Shown here: positions 7,445 through 15,382 of the stretch, piece after piece | Position numbering within the stretch: position 1 is the stretch's first letter | How the letters are laid out: every line of letters starts with the position of its first letter | Assembly: GCA_003444085.1 (NCBI GenBank) | Contig: DLVL01000052.1 | Coordinates: forward strand, 1 to 36,150 | DNA: 36,150 nt | From: Kosmotogaceae bacterium | GTDB taxonomy: Bacteria; Thermotogota; Thermotogae; Petrotogales; Kosmotogaceae | Direction: 5' to 3' | The notes under the pieces: generated by a model | Told to the model about the DNA's origin: nothing | Seen by the model: only the letters and a program-made list of their open reading frames with translations | The model's database searches: none | Made by a program: the position numbers and the translations under genes

Positions 7445-7786
7445 TATATCTCCTCCATTAACAGAATAATCAAAATACGAATGTTCAAGAAATGAGCAAC
7501 TCAGGATGCCATCGGGAAAACATAAAGGAACAACACCACTCTACATCTGACGACCATGCCACAAGCTACACCAAAGAATCTATCTGGTTATACCTTTATA
7601 ACACCTTCGATGCTGACATAGTCGAACAGTTTCTTTGACTTGTGGAACAGAACAATCAGTTACGCGGCCTCTGGCATTGTAGAACTCTGAATGATCGCAT
7701 ACAATTATAACTGCTCGCTGGTAATCTTTCACTGTCTGACGGACAGACGGTGTTTGAGTATCAAGATGATTATACTGGAGGCTATT
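7445..7786. other. Divergent intergenic region between tig and the DUF2344 operon
   Basis: This is the longest gene-free stretch of the window. It holds the tig Shine-Dalgarno (TCCTCC on the plus strand, 7451-7456), a 15-base word TTTGACTTGTGGAAC at 7634-7648 that also occurs at the IS end near 360-374 on the other strand, a weak rightward promoter pair (separate entry), a small hairpin CTGTC/GACAG at 7732-7746, and GGAGG at 7777-7781 for the gene at 7787. A short open frame at 7492-7638 has no ribosome-binding site. No RNA gene is recognised. Confidence 0.45.
7677..7705 (+). promoter_or_regulatory. Weak sigma-A-type promoter candidate for the DUF2344-yebC-lspA operon
   Basis: TTGTAG (7677-7682) and TACAAT (7700-7705) are separated by 17 bases. 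The -10 box matches the consensus at five of six positions, the -35 box at only three. A start near 7712 would give a leader of about 75 nt that includes the CTGTC/GACAG hairpin. Confidence 0.3.
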
Positions 7787-8455
7787 TTGAAGTACGTCTT
7801 GAGGTTCTGTAAAGGAGGTCTCTTGAGATTTCTCTCTAATCAGGAGACCGCTACTGCAATTGAAAGAATGCTTAGAAGGGCCAGGCTTTCGATGAAGTTC
7901 AGCGAAGGTTTTCATCCCCACCCAAAGATCAGCTATTCATCAGCTGTTGCAACATCTGTTGCGAGTGCGGCTGTATACGCTCTCGTTGAAACGGAAGAAA
8001 AGGAACAGCAGCTGCTAAGTAGACTGAAAAAGCAGGGAGTTCAAACTCTTCAGCTTCTTGATGCGTGGATGGTCGAAGACAGTAACTCTATCAGCGACTT
8101 CATCGATGGATACGAGTTTCATCTGTTTCTGCCAAAAACGAACTATCATGCAAACCTGCCGGATGGTGGATTGATGGTCAGGAAACGCACAAAGAAAGGT
8201 GAACGTCTTCTGTCAGTTTCAGAGGCGTTTCAGAATGTTTCTATTGCAGCGCTCAACAAATACTATGTGGTAAAATACATGCAGCATTTCGACTGCCTGG
8301 TTCCCTACCAGGAGTGGCTGAGAATCATGATCCTGGCGGACGGGCCAGAAGAATGTGGTGTATATGCCTTTATCAAAGATGGCGTGCTCGGTAATACAAC
8401 GACTTCATTTATCCTGAATAGATTGGGAGGGAAAGAAAATGTCAGGTCACAATAA
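7787..8455 (+). CDS. DUF2344 / TIGR03936 family (radical SAM-linked) protein
   Basis: The N-terminus (KYVLRFCKGGLLRFLSNQET, then AIERMLRRARL and FSEGFHPHPKISY) is the hallmark of the TIGR03936/DUF2344 family. In other bacteria members are fused to, or encoded beside, a radical SAM protein of the TIGR03960 type. The biochemical role is not established. The frame is open back to 7691, but the TTG at 7787 is preferred: GGAGG lies 5 nt upstream and the family consensus begins exactly here. That gives 222 residues. It overlaps yebC by 17 bases. No radical SAM partner is visible beside it in this window, which is unlike the usual context. Confidence 0.8.
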   Translation: MKYVLRFCKGGLLRFLSNQETATAIERMLRRARLSMKFSEGFHPHPKISYSSAVATSVASAAVYALVETEEKEQQLLSRLKKQGVQTLQLLDAWMVEDSNSISDFIDGYEFHLFLPKTNYHANLPDGGLMVRKRTKKGERLLSVSEAFQNVSIAALNKYYVVKYMQHFDCLVPYQEWLRIMILADGPEECGVYAFIKDGVLGNTTTSFILNRLGGKENVRSQ

Positions 8456-9197
8456 ATGGGCGAATATCAAACACAGAAAGTCGGCACAGGATGCCAAACG
8501 CTCAAAGATGTTCACAAAGATAATCCGCGAGCTAATGGTTGCAGCTAGAGAGGGTGGCACGGATCCAAATACAAACAATAGCTTGAAATCGGCTATTGAG
8601 CGTGCGAAGTCCGTCAACATGCCGAAGGACACGATGGAGAAGGCCATCAAGAAGGGTGCAGGTGAACTTGAAGGACAATCGTTCGTGGAGGTTATATATG
8701 AAGGGTATGCTCCTGGCGGCGTTGCTATGCTTATTCGAGCACTAACAGACAACAAGAACAGGACTGCACAAGAGCTCAGACATCTCCTTTCTAAGTACGG
8801 TGGCAACATGGCAGAGAGCGGGAGCGTTGCCTGGATGTTTGAAAGGAAGGGAGTAGTTTCTGTCCCGGTTTCAGAGATTTCCGAAATGGAAGAGTTCGAG
8901 TTGATGGTAATAGAAGCTGGTGCAGAAGATATTAAGACTGACGATGAAATGGTCAGGATAATCACTGAGCCTGAATCAGTATCCAGTGCAAGAAGCATCC
9001 TTGAAGAAAACGGATTCACCGTGACGAACGAGCTTACCTACATTCCAAAGAACTCTATCAGTGTGGAAGGAAATGATGCTGAGAGAATGCTGAAGCTTCT
9101 GAGTATCATTGAGGATTGTGATGACGTACAGGAGGTATTCTCCAACTTCGAGATGGATGATGCTGAACTGGAAGCAATAATGGAAAGAATCGGCTAG
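8439..9197 (+). CDS. yebC: YebC/PmpR family regulatory/translation factor
   Basis: Family signature MSGHNKWANIKHRK followed by SAQDAKRSKMFTKI is intact, and the 252-residue length and C-terminal acidic tail are normal. Members were long annotated as DNA-binding transcriptional regulators (PmpR); some, including human TACO1, are now linked to relief of ribosome stalling. Which role applies here cannot be told from sequence. The ATG at 8439 lies inside the DUF2344 gene and is preceded by GGGAGGGA at about 8426-8433, so the two are likely translated together. Confidence 0.93.
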   Translation: MSGHNKWANIKHRKSAQDAKRSKMFTKIIRELMVAAREGGTDPNTNNSLKSAIERAKSVNMPKDTMEKAIKKGAGELEGQSFVEVIYEGYAPGGVAMLIRALTDNKNRTAQELRHLLSKYGGNMAESGSVAWMFERKGVVSVPVSEISEMEEFELMVIEAGAEDIKTDDEMVRIITEPESVSSARSILEENGFTVTNELTYIPKNSISVEGNDAERMLKLLSIIEDCDDVQEVFSNFEMDDAELEAIMERIG

Positions 9198-9233
9198 TTC
9201 AGGACTTATGTGGCATTGCCTGGGGTGTGTTGA

Positions 9234-9695
9234 TTGTTGTCAGTAGCACTGCTTGTTGCTTTAATATCTGACCAGGTATCAAAAGCAATTGTTGAGCAGC
9301 AAATGGTCTATCTTGAGCGCATTGATCTAATTGGCAGTCTGCTCGGTCTGCGTTATGTTCATAATACTGGCATAGGTTTTGGTCTTCTAAGAGGATTGGA
9401 CCCTTTCTTGATAGCCGGAATTCAGCTCATGATAATAGGCGTGGTTCTGCTAGCAGTCTTCAGGTTCAGATATCAGATCAGTGCTGCAGAGGAGTTCTTC
9501 GTCGGGATGATCATAGGTGGAGCGTTCGGTAATCTGGTGGATCGTCTGAGATTAGGTCATGTTGTCGATTTCATTGAGCTCCCGTTTTGGCCAATATTCA
9601 ATGCTGCAGACAGTTTTTTGGTGGTTGGAGCAGTACTGCTTTTGATTGCTTACTACAGGAGAGAAAGGCGTGAACGTCGAGCTCACAGTATCTAG
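9234..9695 (+). CDS. lspA: Lipoprotein signal peptidase (signal peptidase II)
   Basis: This aspartic membrane protease removes the signal peptide after Lgt has lipidated the cysteine. The 153-residue product has four hydrophobic segments. It also has the catalytic region GNLVDRLRLGHVVDFIEL (N100, D103, R104, D112) and FNAADS with D126; D112 and D126 are the expected catalytic pair. The HNTGIGFG element corresponds to the NxGxxFG motif. The TTG at 9234 is forced, since an in-frame TGA lies immediately upstream; this gives a short first helix. No good Shine-Dalgarno is visible. Its 3' end overlaps the start of the pseudouridine synthase gene. Confidence 0.92.
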   Translation: MLSVALLVALISDQVSKAIVEQQMVYLERIDLIGSLLGLRYVHNTGIGFGLLRGLDPFLIAGIQLMIIGVVLLAVFRFRYQISAAEEFFVGMIIGGAFGNLVDRLRLGHVVDFIELPFWPIFNAADSFLVVGAVLLLIAYYRRERRERRAHSI

Positions 9696-10608
9696 TCGTG
9701 AGCGGGGTTGGCGGCTTGATCAATTTGTCACAGAAAAGAGCCCGCCATGGTTTTCCAGGTCCCAGGTGAAAAAGATTATCAGCGAGGGAAAGGTAAGGGT
9801 CAACAAGACCATCAAGAAACCTTCTCATAGACTTAAGTTAGGTGACATCATCTCTTTCGACATCCCGAATAGTCTGGTACAAACCGAACTCCCTCAAAGT
9901 GAAGATATTCCGCTCTCTGTGTTATTCGAAGACTCGGAAGTAATTGTTGTAGATAAGCCTGCCGGGATGATTGTACACCCTGTCCCACGCAGAAAGTCGG
10001 GAACATTGGTGAACGCCCTTCTTGCACACTGCGAGGCATTTCACGAAATGAATAATATGGATCGGCCTGGAATTGTACATCGTCTTGACAAGGAGACTTC
10101 TGGCGTCATGGTAGTTGCGAAGACTGAAACTGCTCATATTTCTTTATCACAACAATTCAAGGCCAGGGAAGTCACGAAGATGTATCTGGCTATTGTGAAA
10201 GGAAAAGTGCCGCTCGACGGGGTGATTGATGTTCCGATTGCAAGACATCCAGTCAATAGACTGAAGATGAAGGTTGATCCTTTCGGAAAGCCGGCGCGTA
10301 CACTGTTTAGAAGACTGCGATCATATGGTAATTCTGCTTCTGTTGTTCTCGTCAGAACCGAAACGGGGCGAACTCACCAGATTCGCGTCCATTTCAAACA
10401 CCTTGGTTCTCCCTTGTTGGGAGATCGTCTGTATGGTAATGCCCGTCAGGACGAGGCTTTTGATGTCAAACGACAGATGCTTCACGCAATGAAGCTTTGT
10501 TTCACACACCCCTCTACACAAAATCGTATTTGCATCTTATCTCGTGTACCTGAAGATATGAGAGTGGTGCTTTCAAATCTGACAGATCTGGAGAGAAAAG
10601 AGACTTGA
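9670..10608 (+). CDS. RluD/RluA-family pseudouridine synthase
   Basis: The enzyme isomerises uridine to pseudouridine in RNA, most likely 23S rRNA. An N-terminal S4 domain (RLDQFV, then SRSQVKKIISEGKVRVN) covers about residues 15-65. The catalytic core has HRLDKETSGVMVVAKT with the catalytic aspartate D140, then GRTHQIRVH and PLLGDRLYG. The length is 312 residues. The GTG at 9670 is chosen because AGGAGAG at 9657-9663 lies 6 nt upstream; an ATG at 9646 in the same frame lacks such a site. The lspA-rluD neighbourhood is common in bacteria. The exact target uridine(s) cannot be assigned. Confidence 0.92.
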   Translation: MNVELTVSSRERGWRLDQFVTEKSPPWFSRSQVKKIISEGKVRVNKTIKKPSHRLKLGDIISFDIPNSLVQTELPQSEDIPLSVLFEDSEVIVVDKPAGMIVHPVPRRKSGTLVNALLAHCEAFHEMNNMDRPGIVHRLDKETSGVMVVAKTETAHISLSQQFKAREVTKMYLAIVKGKVPLDGVIDVPIARHPVNRLKMKVDPFGKPARTLFRRLRSYGNSASVVLVRTETGRTHQIRVHFKHLGSPLLGDRLYGNARQDEAFDVKRQMLHAMKLCFTHPSTQNRICILSRVPEDMRVVLSNLTDLERKET

Positions 10609-13358
10609 GATTCGCATTTGTTATAAGTGGGGAAGACACATTCGAGTCTTTGATTACTCCGGAGAAGTTGATAGTGCAGCTCAAGAAAGAAAGCTACGAT
10701 GGGTGCGTGCTCATAGACTCTTCACTCTCTTCTTTTCCGGAGTGGTTTGAGGTTTTCGTTTCCAGAGGATTGAAGGTTGTTCCTGGCCTGAGAGAAGAGA
10801 GTCGTTATATTCTGGCAAGTGGACCTGATGGACTAAGAGATCTTATAAGGTATTCGAACGGAATTGATGATATCTCTTCAGAGATGGTTTTAGTGCAAGG
10901 ACCGCCGAAAAATATTGATGAAAGCGGAGTTATTTGGGAAACCAGATACTGCAGTTCCGGAGAAAAGACCTTACTGAACGCTTACAGGGAAGCAGGTGGT
11001 CTTGAACCTTTAGACGCTGATTACAGACTGCTTTCGAATGATGAGTATGACAGGATGCTCACGCCCGAAATCTCCGAAGTTCTTTCAGGATTAGTTCCTG
11101 CTGAACATCTAAGTATTCCCGCTCAGGTTTTCCCTGTCAGATCTTCAGTTGAAGAATTACGAGACAGGGCTATGAATAGACTACGGTCAGAAAACCTCCA
11201 TGAAGACGCTAACTATATTCAGCGGCTGGAAACAGAACTTTCAGTAGTTGCTCGCGCAGGCTACTGTGACTATTTTGCGACGACTGAGGCGATTATTCGT
11301 ATTGCTGAAGAGAAGGGTTTCTGGACAGGTCCTGGCAGAGGATCGGCAGTTGGTTCTCTTCTCGTGTGGGCTCTGGGAATTACCCATATTGATCCGGTTA
11401 AGCATGGACTGTATTTCGAGCGCTTTCTGAACTCCTACAGGAAAGATTTCCCGGATATCGATATTGACATTGAAGACACTAGCAGAAAAGAGATGATATG
11501 CGAGTTATCAGAACGCTTTGGAGCGAACAAAGTTGCTCTGCTGGAGACCAAAACGACTTTCTCCTTCAAGTCAGCCTTAAGAAGTATCGGAAGGAGAATG
11601 GGCATCACAGAAAGGCAGATTTCAGAGATCATCCGCGGTGGGGTCTCCGCAAAGACAGCTCTTGTAAATCACATTTCATCTGATCTTCAGAGAGCGGTGA
11701 ACTGGGCGAAGGCACTTGAAGGGTTTCGGTCAGGTGTTTCCATCCATGCAGCTGGCGTGATTCTTGCTGGACAAGACTTAAGAGAGGCGATCCCCGTTAA
11801 GGAACATGAAGGAATGCTCGTCTCTTATTGGGGGATCAACGCCTTGCAAAAGGTTAGGTGGCAGAAGCTTGATATTCTTGGGCTTAAGAACCTTCGCCTG
11901 CTTAAAGAGCTGCTGAATTCAGTTCCACCCTGGAGGGAACCTGCAAGTGATGTTCAGGCATATAAGGTACTGTCGTCGGGATTCACTACAGCGATCTTTC
12001 AGATGGAGAGGCAAGAGGCAACTAGGATCGTACGCAAAGTTCGGCCGCGCGATATTCAGGATATTGCTCTAACAATTGCTTTGAATCGACCAGGCCCTCT
12101 GCGTTCAGGTATAACCAATGAACTCATCAGTATGAGAGCAAAGAGAGCAGCTGGCTTGCTCAGTCATGATTCCTTTTCAGCAGCTACAGAAGATACTTTT
12201 GGTCTGGTTGTCTTTCAGGAGCAGTTAATCAGACTCTTCGTTGAAGATCTTGGACTTGACGCAAATGCAGCTGAGTTTCTAAGACGGGCAATATCGAAAA
12301 AGGACAGAAAGATGTTCAATGATGCGCTTAAACTGATTGATGAAGAGAAGATAACTTGTTCATCAGAAGAAGCGCGAGCCATAGTCGAAAATGCTCGCAG
12401 TTTTGCTGAATACACTTTCAACAAGTCTCATAGTTACGGATACGCACTTCTGACATACTGGATGGCTTACTGCAAAGCGAAGAAGCCAGGAGTGTTCTAC
12501 TCCCAGATGATGCCGCTGTTGCCTCGCGAATCCAGGACGCGAGCCGCTGCTGAAGCAAGGGCAATGAACATGTCTTTCAGACTGTGTTCCAGAGGTGAAA
12601 GTACTAACGAAAACGTCATCAAGATCTTACCGGCTGACTTTCTTGCTCTGGGAAAGGCAGAAGACATTGCCTCTTCAATGCCCCAGGAAGAGTCATTTCA
12701 CGCTTTTGTGATGAAACACAAAGGGAGATTCAATGCAAAGGAACTGGAGAGTCTTATCAGGATCGGCTTTCTAGATAAATACGGAGCCCGCAAGCAGATG
12801 CTCAAACTTATGAAAAGCGCTCTCGCCGGAGTTGATCCTTCTCTCAGATCGGTTCTGAAATTGTTCGGATACAAGGAACAGGTTAAGACTGAACCGGAGA
12901 TTGACCACGAATGGGAGAAAGCTTTGATGGAGAACATGCTTGTAGGCTTTAACGTTACCGAGTTTGATGCGGCAGTTCCCGAAAGAGATGTGTGTGACAC
13001 GACAATAACCCGTGCATTGGCCTGCCTGGACACAGGAGTCGCTCCTTTCTGTCTGCTCGTGAAGGACGGAAAACAGTACATCACTGACGGCAAGACGCTG
13101 ACGGAAATGTCCGGAAAAATCCCTGAATCCGGGTTCGTCGTGTTTCATTCGGGAACACCTTCACAAAGGGAACTTGTGGAAGAAGACGAGGTGATCGAAG
13201 TCGTAAGGACATACAATCATCCTGTGCCAGATGATCTCATCGAGAAGTGTTCATCATCCAATACTCTCAGACTCAAAATCGGGAATAGACATCTTTCAGT
13301 TAGGGGGGCAAGAGTACTGGAGCTTCCTCCGGATAGAATCGAGGTTATCAAGAGATGA
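10605..13358 (+). CDS. dnaE: DNA polymerase III alpha subunit, DnaE type (short form)
   Basis: C-family replicative DNA polymerase. The palm has GPGRGSAVGSLL at about residues 242-253, then FPDIDIDIED with the catalytic D286 and D288, and KLDILGL with the third aspartate D423. FEEQ-like, NKSHSYGYALLTYWMAY and related fingers motifs follow at about 540-640. At 917 residues it is shorter than E. coli DnaE (1160). The first 200 residues sit where the PHP domain belongs, yet no HxH or other metal-ligand cluster is visible, so proofreading by that domain is unlikely. The TTG start overlaps the preceding stop (TTGA). Thermotogota also encode PolC, so this may be the secondary polymerase; that copy is not in the window. 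Confidence 0.9.
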   Translation: MRFAFVISGEDTFESLITPEKLIVQLKKESYDGCVLIDSSLSSFPEWFEVFVSRGLKVVPGLREESRYILASGPDGLRDLIRYSNGIDDISSEMVLVQGPPKNIDESGVIWETRYCSSGEKTLLNAYREAGGLEPLDADYRLLSNDEYDRMLTPEISEVLSGLVPAEHLSIPAQVFPVRSSVEELRDRAMNRLRSENLHEDANYIQRLETELSVVARAGYCDYFATTEAIIRIAEEKGFWTGPGRGSAVGSLLVWALGITHIDPVKHGLYFERFLNSYRKDFPDIDIDIEDTSRKEMICELSERFGANKVALLETKTTFSFKSALRSIGRRMGITERQISEIIRGGVSAKTALVNHISSDLQRAVNWAKALEGFRSGVSIHAAGVILAGQDLREAIPVKEHEGMLVSYWGINALQKVRWQKLDILGLKNLRLLKELLNSVPPWREPASDVQAYKVLSSGFTTAIFQMERQEATRIVRKVRPRDIQDIALTIALNRPGPLRSGITNELISMRAKRAAGLLSHDSFSAATEDTFGLVVFQEQLIRLFVEDLGLDANAAEFLRRAISKKDRKMFNDALKLIDEEKITCSSEEARAIVENARSFAEYTFNKSHSYGYALLTYWMAYCKAKKPGVFYSQMMPLLPRESRTRAAAEARAMNMSFRLCSRGESTNENVIKILPADFLALGKAEDIASSMPQEESFHAFVMKHKGRFNAKELESLIRIGFLDKYGARKQMLKLMKSALAGVDPSLRSVLKLFGYKEQVKTEPEIDHEWEKALMENMLVGFNVTEFDAAVPERDVCDTTITRALACLDTGVAPFCLLVKDGKQYITDGKTLTEMSGKIPESGFVVFHSGTPSQRELVEEDEVIEVVRTYNHPVPDDLIEKCSSSNTLRLKIGNRHLSVRGARVLELPPDRIEVIKR

Positions 13359-14005
13359 GAGTATTCCTGGTCAGGCACGGAGAGACAGAGTGGAACTCGG
13401 AAGGCAGATGGCAAGGTCAGGAAGATATCTGCCTTAACGAAAGAGGGATTGAACAGGTTAACACTACTGCGAGGACCCTTGGGGATCTTATTAATGGTCG
13501 TGCAACAATCTACACGAGCGATCTGAGAAGGGCCAAACAGACCGCAGAAATTCTCGGAAAGGAACTGCAGATTGTACCAATTGAAGACAGGGCTCTGAGA
13601 GAATGCGATTTCGGCCTCTGGAATGGGATGACTCTTGACGAGATTAAGAGAGGTTGTTATAAGGCCTTTTACCGATGGGTTTACACACCAGAGGCAGAAG
13701 TAGAAAAGACCGAGTCACTGAATGCTGTGCAGAAGAGGGCATACACATCCTTCACAAACATCACCAGAAGCCACTATCAGAATGAGACAATCGTTATTGT
13801 CTCTCATGCTTTGTGGATCAAGGTTCTAATCTGCAAGATTCTTGGAAGCGAGCCAAACAACTATTACAAGATCGAGCTTGATAACGGTAGTTTTGCCATT
13901 GCCGAACTACATGACAGAGGATACTGGAAGCTTGACTGCTTGAACATTTCTCCGAGGTTCTGGATCATGTGGGGGAGAGAGCGTGAAAGTCAATGTAATC
14001 CTTGA
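13355..14005 (+). CDS. Histidine phosphatase (phosphoglycerate mutase-like) superfamily protein
   Basis: The N-terminal FLVRHGETEWNSEGRWQGQ carries the RHG catalytic histidine. LRECDFGLWNGMTLDEI supplies the acidic residue and IVIVSHALWIKVLI the second catalytic histidine. The 216-residue length fits CobC/GpmB-like phosphatases. Substrate is not predictable: cobalamin-pathway alpha-ribazole phosphatase, a sugar phosphatase or other small-molecule phosphatase are all possible, and no cobalamin gene lies nearby. ATG at 13355 overlaps the dnaE stop by 4 bases, and the 3' end overlaps the next gene by 23 bases. Confidence 0.85.
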   Translation: MRVFLVRHGETEWNSEGRWQGQEDICLNERGIEQVNTTARTLGDLINGRATIYTSDLRRAKQTAEILGKELQIVPIEDRALRECDFGLWNGMTLDEIKRGCYKAFYRWVYTPEAEVEKTESLNAVQKRAYTSFTNITRSHYQNETIVIVSHALWIKVLICKILGSEPNNYYKIELDNGSFAIAELHDRGYWKLDCLNISPRFWIMWGRERESQCNP

Positions 14006-14684
14006 AGGGAGTCTTAGAGGACCCTGCGAGAGTACCGTGGTAGTAGTTGACGTGCTCAGGGCGACATCATCAGCAGTGACAGCCTTCGCTAACGGTTTGA
14101 CTCAGTTGGAGGTGGTGGAGTCTGTCGAGGAAGCACGCAGGATGAAACGAGAGAACTCCGAACTCCTTATTGCTGGAGAACGCCGTGGTCTGAAACCCAA
14201 CGGGTTTGATCTCGGGAACTCGCCATGTGAGTTCACTGAAAACGAAGTGAAGGGAAAGAAGCTCGTGATGACAACCAGCAATGGGACCAGAGCGATCAAG
14301 AGATTCCTGGGAAACAGAGTTGTATATCTTGCGGCTCTTCTGAATTACCGTTTTGTTGCAAGGAGCATCGTTGAATCTGGCGAAGGAACGACAATCGTCT
14401 GTGCGGGAACTGATGGTGTCCCTTGTTTGGAAGATGTGTTCTGTGCTGGTTCGATTGTCAAAGAGTTGATGTGCGAAGGATACAGAATTGATGATGCTGC
14501 AAGAATAGCATATTCAACGTATAGCACTTACGAGTTTGATATTGAGAGAATGCTCAAAAAAGAATCAAGTCACGGTGCGTACCTGGAGAGAATAGGTCTT
14601 GGAGAAGACCTAGTGTATTGTGCTAGAATGAATATACATGACGTAACTCCATTTTCGCAAGGGAAGCGTTTCGTGCTTCATTAG
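13983..14684 (+). CDS. comB: 2-phosphosulfolactate phosphatase family protein (ComB)
   Basis: ComB-family enzymes remove phosphate from 2-phosphosulfolactate in a Mg-dependent reaction known from coenzyme M synthesis in methanogens. Family segments are VVVVDVLRATSSAVTAFANG, GERRGLKPNGFDLGNSPCEF, TTSNGTRAI and CAGTDGVPCLEDVFCAGSIV. Length 233 is normal. Because bacteria of this kind do not make coenzyme M, the product may be sulfolactate or the enzyme may act on another substrate. The GTG at 13983 lies inside the phosphatase gene after GGGGGAGAG. This appears to be the last gene of the 7787-14684 operon. Confidence 0.85.
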   Translation: MKVNVILEGSLRGPCESTVVVVDVLRATSSAVTAFANGLTQLEVVESVEEARRMKRENSELLIAGERRGLKPNGFDLGNSPCEFTENEVKGKKLVMTTSNGTRAIKRFLGNRVVYLAALLNYRFVARSIVESGEGTTIVCAGTDGVPCLEDVFCAGSIVKELMCEGYRIDDAARIAYSTYSTYEFDIERMLKKESSHGAYLERIGLGEDLVYCARMNIHDVTPFSQGKRFVLH

Positions 14685-14692
14685 TCTTTTTT
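14663..14692 (+). terminator. Weak intrinsic terminator after comB
   Basis: GAAGCG (14663-14668) can pair with TGCTTC (14674-14679; one G-U) around a 5-nt loop, and a T6 run follows at 14687-14692. The stem is short and sits at the very end of comB, so read-through into the next gene is likely. Confidence 0.35.
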
Positions 14693-14715
14693 ATTGGCGG
14701 TTAGGGGGGGTATTT

Positions 14716-15369
14716 ATGCAAAGTGTTACCGCACTTGAGAACATTGTCAACAGACTGCCCGGAATACAGGGAGCAAAAGTGCTGGCTGAAGATGACGAAA
14801 TACGAGAGATTCACGTTCTCGCTGATGCGGAGAAGCCAGCAAAACAGATCGTAAGAGATATCGAGACTGCCATATTTGCCGCTTCCGGCACACGTATTGA
14901 TCGAAAGATAGTCAGTGTAGCTCAGTTGTCTTCAACTACAGAGTCGAGAGACTATGAGGAAGACGATGATGCAGAGCTGGAGACTTCTGAACACGAAGCG
15001 AGTCATAAGATTTCAAGGTTCAGCCTTGTCTCTGTCCAGACCAGCACTGATACCAGAAAGATGTCTATAACCGTGATCATAGACGATTCAGGCACACGTC
15101 TCTCAGGCAGTTCTGTTGTTGATGTCAAAGATGACGAGAAGTATATGGCCGTGGTGGAAGCGACTGTGGCTGCTGTTAGATCATCTCTTCCGAGCTTCAG
15201 GGTAGAATTCTTTGAACGACTGAAATATGGTTTGTCAGAAGTATTCCTTGCTGTTACTTCATCTGTCTCAGGGGGTAAGAGAGAGAAGGAAGCAAGCGCC
15301 AGGATGTGTAGAAAAGATAGCTTCAATGATATTGTGCTTGTCTTGCTGGAAGCGTTAAACAAAATCTGA
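14716..15369 (+). CDS. Conserved hypothetical protein, two-part, linked to an aminotransferase gene
   Basis: I do not recognise a named function. Residues 1-75 form an alpha/beta unit: NRLPGIQGAKVL, then EIREIHVLADAEKPAKQIVRD, then an IDRKIVSVAQL strand. A similar pattern recurs, from memory, in uncharacterised proteins of other bacteria. An acidic linker (about 76-97, EEDDDAELETSEHEASH) follows. Residues 100-217 form a second alpha/beta unit ending with VLLEALNKI. No signal peptide or membrane segment is seen. The ATG has G7 (14704-14710) as a strong ribosome-binding site 5 nt upstream. The gene lies 13 nt before the aminotransferase, so the two are probably cotranscribed. Confidence 0.75.
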   Translation: MQSVTALENIVNRLPGIQGAKVLAEDDEIREIHVLADAEKPAKQIVRDIETAIFAASGTRIDRKIVSVAQLSSTTESRDYEEDDDAELETSEHEASHKISRFSLVSVQTSTDTRKMSITVIIDDSGTRLSGSSVVDVKDDEKYMAVVEATVAAVRSSLPSFRVEFFERLKYGLSEVFLAVTSSVSGGKREKEASARMCRKDSFNDIVLVLLEALNKI

Positions 15370-15382
15370 TGGGGGGCTTGAG

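Noticed and set aside
7445..7500. Promoter for tig on the minus strand
   Set aside because: TTGAAC- and TATTCT-like boxes are present but spacing (14) is wrong; I could not choose a convincing pair.
7492..7638. Short frame of 48 codons (MSNSGCHREN onward) between tig and the DUF2344 gene
   Set aside because: No ribosome-binding site and no recognisable family. The downstream frame-1 string looks partly protein-like but is broken by two stops and overlaps the DUF2344 start.
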